Source: Conidiobolus incongruus B7586
Lineage: Eukaryota > Entomophthoromycota > Entomophthoromycetes > Entomophthorales > Conidiobolaceae
Reading direction: 5' to 3'
Assembly: GCA_000697335.1 (NCBI GenBank)
Contig: JNEM01009076.1
Span: forward strand, 1-11,333
DNA: 11,333 nt
Position numbers and translations under genes: made by a program. Below, in pieces: positions 7,674-11,333 of the stretch. Position 1 is the stretch's first letter. Each line of letters starts with the position of its first letter. Below the pieces are notes generated by a model. It saw nothing but the letters and a program-made list of their open reading frames with translations, searched no databases and had not been told where the DNA came from.

Positions 7674-9115
7674 GAATATTTAATTTAATATAGATTTTAG
7701 TGTAATAATGATAGCTTTTAATATATTTAAAATAGAATAATAGTATTTAATATAAATATGTTACTAATTATCAAAATACAAAATTTTATTATTTTATCAC
7801 ATGATAAATTGCTTTTATTGATCTCAAAATGCTTTTGAAATTATTTTAGAATAATAATTAATAGAAATATTCAACTTGAGTAGTATAGCATTAAGTGCTG
7901 GAATATACTTTGCTTATAGAAGATTTTTATATTTATTTAATTTAATCATCTAATCAACCATTTCATATTATAGGGATATATGAATAGATTAGAATCATAT
8001 ATATCTGATAATTTGTCTATGTATATTAATACACTTAATATTTCGTGTATATTTTTTATTATTATAATTTTTTAACATTTAAATTTTAGGTTGAAAAATT
8101 AAATATTCATAAAAATAACTTATTTAATATTATTTCAATTTTATATTGGTATGACATTGAATATAATTTCCTTACATTGTTTATTAGCTTTTATTAAATA
8201 ATACAATAATGAGAACTTAATTTCTAGTATATAAGCAATTTATGCGTATTATTACTCTAATATATTTTACATAATTCAAAATATATATCAAATTATGGAT
8301 GTCAATAAAGTTGAAATATGTCATAATCTATAGTTATATTTAGCAATAATGAATGGAGTTAGAACATCCTTTAAGTGTACACTTTAAAACCATCTTATAT
8401 GGCAAGTGAAATAGAGTGAGTATCATCCATAAGTTAAATTTTATAGAAATTATTTAAGATACGTTTTATTTATTATCAATTGAAAATCATCAAAATTATG
8501 TTTTTTGGTTTGAATTGTCCATTGTTTTATCTGTATTTGAGATGACATGTTCAAAAACTCACCAAGTTAAGGCTACTCTATACCATATAACTTTATTTAA
8601 AAATTATTGAATTATTGGCTATTACGATTATTGCTAACTGAATTCATTCCTTCATTATCATTATTCTGCACCTATCAATATCATTATTGATATTTTTCGA
8701 AAATAGAATCATTGACAAGTTTAATAAATGGTAAAATTAATAAGGAAAATTTGAAAGTATCAACTTGAAATGACATCAAACTAAATGAAGTAATTCCAAG
8801 ATATCCATAACCCTCATCACAAGACCTTAATATTTTTCTTAATCAATTATCAATTTTTCCAACTCACTAAATCTTGAAAAATATCACTAAACTCTTATTA
8901 ATAATTCTAATCTCTAAATAATATTCTCTAGATTCCTTAATTGTCAATATAATTCAAATGTAAAATATCGCCAAATTTGGTAATTTTATCCAATTTTTTT
9001 TTCGAAGAGTCTACTTATTTCTATCATATTTACGATTTTGAGGGCAATTGGTTTACTATATTAAAAAACTGATATCATTGAAAAAAAAATAATTTATAGT
9101 AGATATACGCTATAT
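7674..9115. other. AT-rich spacer downstream of the Ca2+-ATPase
   Basis: No gene is supportable. The line 8041-8100 has 7/60 G+C. G+C rises a little from about 8340. Small palindromes include TTTATCA/TGATAAA (7793-7808), AAGTGTACACTT (8373-8384, within a near-palindrome of 19 bases) and a perfect 8-bp stem at 8673-8692. None lies next to another signal. Confidence 0.6.
8673..8692. repeat. Perfect 8-bp inverted repeat, TCAT loop
   Basis: TATCAATA, TCAT and TATTGATA form a perfect stem-loop in spacer DNA. It has no adjacent gene or T-tract on either side, and chance occurrence in AT-rich DNA is plausible. Confidence 0.35.
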
Positions 9116-9560
9116 TAGGAAATTGACTCTTGGGCATGGGTTGGAATTTTATCCATACTGATATTTTATATGGAAATTTACCAATTCCTATTGGCCTGTG
9201 CTTTTCGATTTTTTTGGGCCTAAAAATCTGTAGTAGTGATAATTAGCTAATAAAAGTTTGAGACTCAGTCATGAGATCTTTTATTATTTGATACAACTGA
9301 CCCAATAATTTTTGTTGAAGATGCAATTGTAAGGAAATTTTGTGTGTTGAATTTGTTAGTGTAAAGGTAGTTGAATGAGTTTGAAGAGATAACGTTGTGG
9401 ACTATGTTCATTATTGTGATGGAATGTATTGTAGCATCGATCAACATATTTATCCAATAGATTAATTTACATCGTTGTTTATTATATTAACTATTCGAAA
9501 GGATCTGGATTGGGATATTGAAAGAGTGAAAGTATTGCTGATATAAAGTAACATTAAATG
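9116..9560. other. Moderately GC-richer, G-skewed island; possible decayed gene or element
   Basis: Sampled lines here hold 18-23 G+C per 60 (9121-9240) and 19-20 per 60 (9361-9420, 9481-9540), compared with 2-7 per 60 in the region that follows. Over the three lines 9301-9360, 9361-9420 and 9481-9540 the plus strand has 45 G to 11 C. Such a skew is often left by coding or transcription. A 36-codon frame (9136-9246, plus) and a 60-codon frame (9265-9447, minus) are open, but neither resembles a family I know. All three plus frames look about equally protein-like over parts of the island. I treat it as an old remnant of unknown origin rather than a gene. Confidence 0.3.
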
Positions 9561-11333
9561 ACTGATTAATAGAGAAAATAAAATATAAAATATATAGGAT
9601 CAACTACATAATTTGCAATCTTTTAGATATTAATTTAATTTTCCAACCTATCGATTGAAAACATTAAAAATTTTGTATAATATAGTTGTATTTATTATAA
9701 TGCTATATACATACAGATATTAAAAGTTTTATTTATCTATTTTTCGTAAGTTTATATTGAATTTATTAATTATGAAGAAAACCATTCAGCGAATTTTGTA
9801 TGGTTATGAGCACATCTATCAATATTTAATTAGTCCTAGGTAAACTAGCGCTTGAAACACAAATATTTGAATATATTTATCTATATTATTTAGCTTCAAA
9901 CCATATAACATTAAAAATATTATTGTAATTTTAAATAAAATACAAACAATTTTGTCCAAGTTTTTTGTTTTTAAAGTACAAATACAAGATGGAATCTGAT
10001 TCTTTAATTTTGGCCAAAAATAAAGTTGGAATTATTAAAACCGTATAAGCTTCAGATAAACTCAAGATATACTTAGTTTCCAACAATAATCAAATTCTGA
10101 TCAAACATATATTAATATTCATATTAAAACTAAATAGAGTTTTCTATATAAAAATCTCTTTTAGTTATCAAAAATAAGATCTTAAATTATAAGCTCAATA
10201 AAATAAAAAATTATTTCTTTAATATTTAATATTTTGACACAATAAATCAAACCTAATTATAAGTAATAAAATGTTTGAGGTATATTTAAATCAATATAAA
10301 AAGTAAGCATTTTCGAAGCTAACATTCATAAAAAAATAATTAAATTTTTTTACTTTAAATTCATCAAATATAATTATGTTATATATTTGAATATTAATTT
10401 AATTTTAAACATGACCAAATAATTCAATAATTTTATAATTTTTTATTTAGAATTATATATTATGACTAATAAACAAATATATAATATATAGTTTAAATTA
10501 ATCTAATTATATAGTAATATTTTATTCAAATTAAAAATAAAAAAAGATAACTGCTATAAATCGTGAAAAATATTATCATGATAAATGGGCTTACATAAAA
10601 TAATCAATATATATTCAATATTGTATTAAATTTCAAAATTATATTAATACTGAAATTAAATAAAGATTTAGATTTATTATTAAAAATTATATTAAAGTAA
10701 AAATACTAACTAATATTAATTAGTTTTTTAATTTTTCAGCTGATATATAAACACTTTTATTGAATATATATATTTTTATCTTGAATTAATAATTTATTAA
10801 TTTTCGTATTAAAATAATGAAATTTAATTAATAATGGTTAAATTTTTACTTCATATTCAATAGGGGTTTTTTATCTTATTTGTTTGTAAAAAACACTTTA
10901 AATAACAAATTAATTCACAATCTGACTTGACTGTGATTATTATTCCTATAATAAAACTTAGTATATTTAATCTCAATATTTTATTACCAATACAGATTAT
11001 TATTGGTAATGAAGTTCATAGATTGAATATTATCAAAAACTAAATATTATTTATTAATTTTGGTATATAATTAATTATAAAATTTTTTTTATTTATATTT
11101 AAGATAGAAGAAAAATATTGCGAAAATTTTTTATGGATAATATACATATCAAATTCTTTATAATAATTGGACTTACTTTTAATATTAATATAAAAAATAA
11201 ATAATAATTGAAATAATAATAAATATAATTTTAAACCCTATAAATACAATTTATATCTAAATTAACTAAACTATTAATAAATAACATTTATTAGCTTTAT
11301 TTAATATTCTAGGTTTATATTTTAATGAATAAA
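9561..11333. other. Extremely AT-rich gene-free tail
   Basis: Sampled lines contain 6/60 (10321-10380), 5/60 (10441-10500), 7/60 (10501-10560) and 2/60 (11041-11100) G+C, the lowest in the window. No gene, RNA or element is visible. Short A/T-only words recur without a clean tandem unit. One longer hairpin stands out at 10983-11010. Confidence 0.65.
10983..11010. repeat. Perfect 10-bp inverted repeat, 8-nt loop
   Basis: ATTACCAATA (10983-10992) and TATTGGTAAT (11001-11010) are exact reverse complements around the loop CAGATTAT. It holds two C-G pairs per arm in a stretch otherwise nearly free of G and C, which makes it the most distinct palindrome in the right flank. Each arm also contains a CCAAT/ATTGG pentamer in opposite orientation. 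No function can be assigned. Confidence 0.45.

Noticed and set aside
8373-8384. 12-bp palindrome AAGTGTACACTT as an operator
   Set aside because: Several 12-bp palindromes are expected by chance in 11 kb, and no gene lies next to it.
9136-9246. 36-codon plus-strand small ORF
   Set aside because: Another frame over the same bases reads equally well as protein, so the open frame is not informative.
9265-9447. 60-codon minus-strand frame as a gene
   Set aside because: Low-complexity Asn/Ile/Ser-rich translation with no recognisable family; the G-skew would rather favour the plus strand.

Overview
The window looks like nuclear DNA from a very AT-rich eukaryote, most likely an early-diverging (zygomycete-grade) fungus. 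The reasons are the single, intronless fungal-type PMC (plasma-membrane/vacuolar) Ca2+-ATPase gene, a TATA/AATAAA gene layout, and no sign of operons or Shine-Dalgarno sites. The lineage is an inference from protein style and composition; I cannot name a genus. The reading frame uses the standard code throughout.

Layout: 1-2676 is AT-rich spacer with no supportable gene. 2677-3213 is a compositionally different stretch whose core (2761-3000) is 112/240 G+C by hand count, against about 10-27% in sampled flanking lines. It is packed with short inverted repeats, carries a TATA-like and an AATAAA motif, and is bracketed by a 10-bp direct repeat. It may be a transposable-element remnant (for example a solo LTR) or a structured RNA locus, and remains unidentified. 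3214-4272 is spacer, then a short promoter region (reverse CCAAT 4273-4277, TATA 4284-4291). 4362-7634 is the one confident gene, a complete 1090-residue P2B-type Ca2+ pump, followed by a polyadenylation signal at 7668-7673. 7674-9115 is spacer. 9116-9560 is a weaker, G-over-C skewed island without an intact gene. 9561-11333 is extremely AT-rich (sampled lines 2-7 G+C per 60 bases).

The pump should move Ca2+ out of the cytosol, across the vacuolar or plasma membrane, at the cost of ATP. All catalytic motifs are intact. However, the membrane-site aspartate of M6, which coordinates Ca2+ in SERCA and PMCA pumps, reads asparagine here (Asn897, codon AAT at 7050-7052). This is the most interesting observation in the window and leaves open whether the protein is an ordinary Ca2+ pump. 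I found no other gene, tRNA, rRNA, CRISPR array or intact mobile element.
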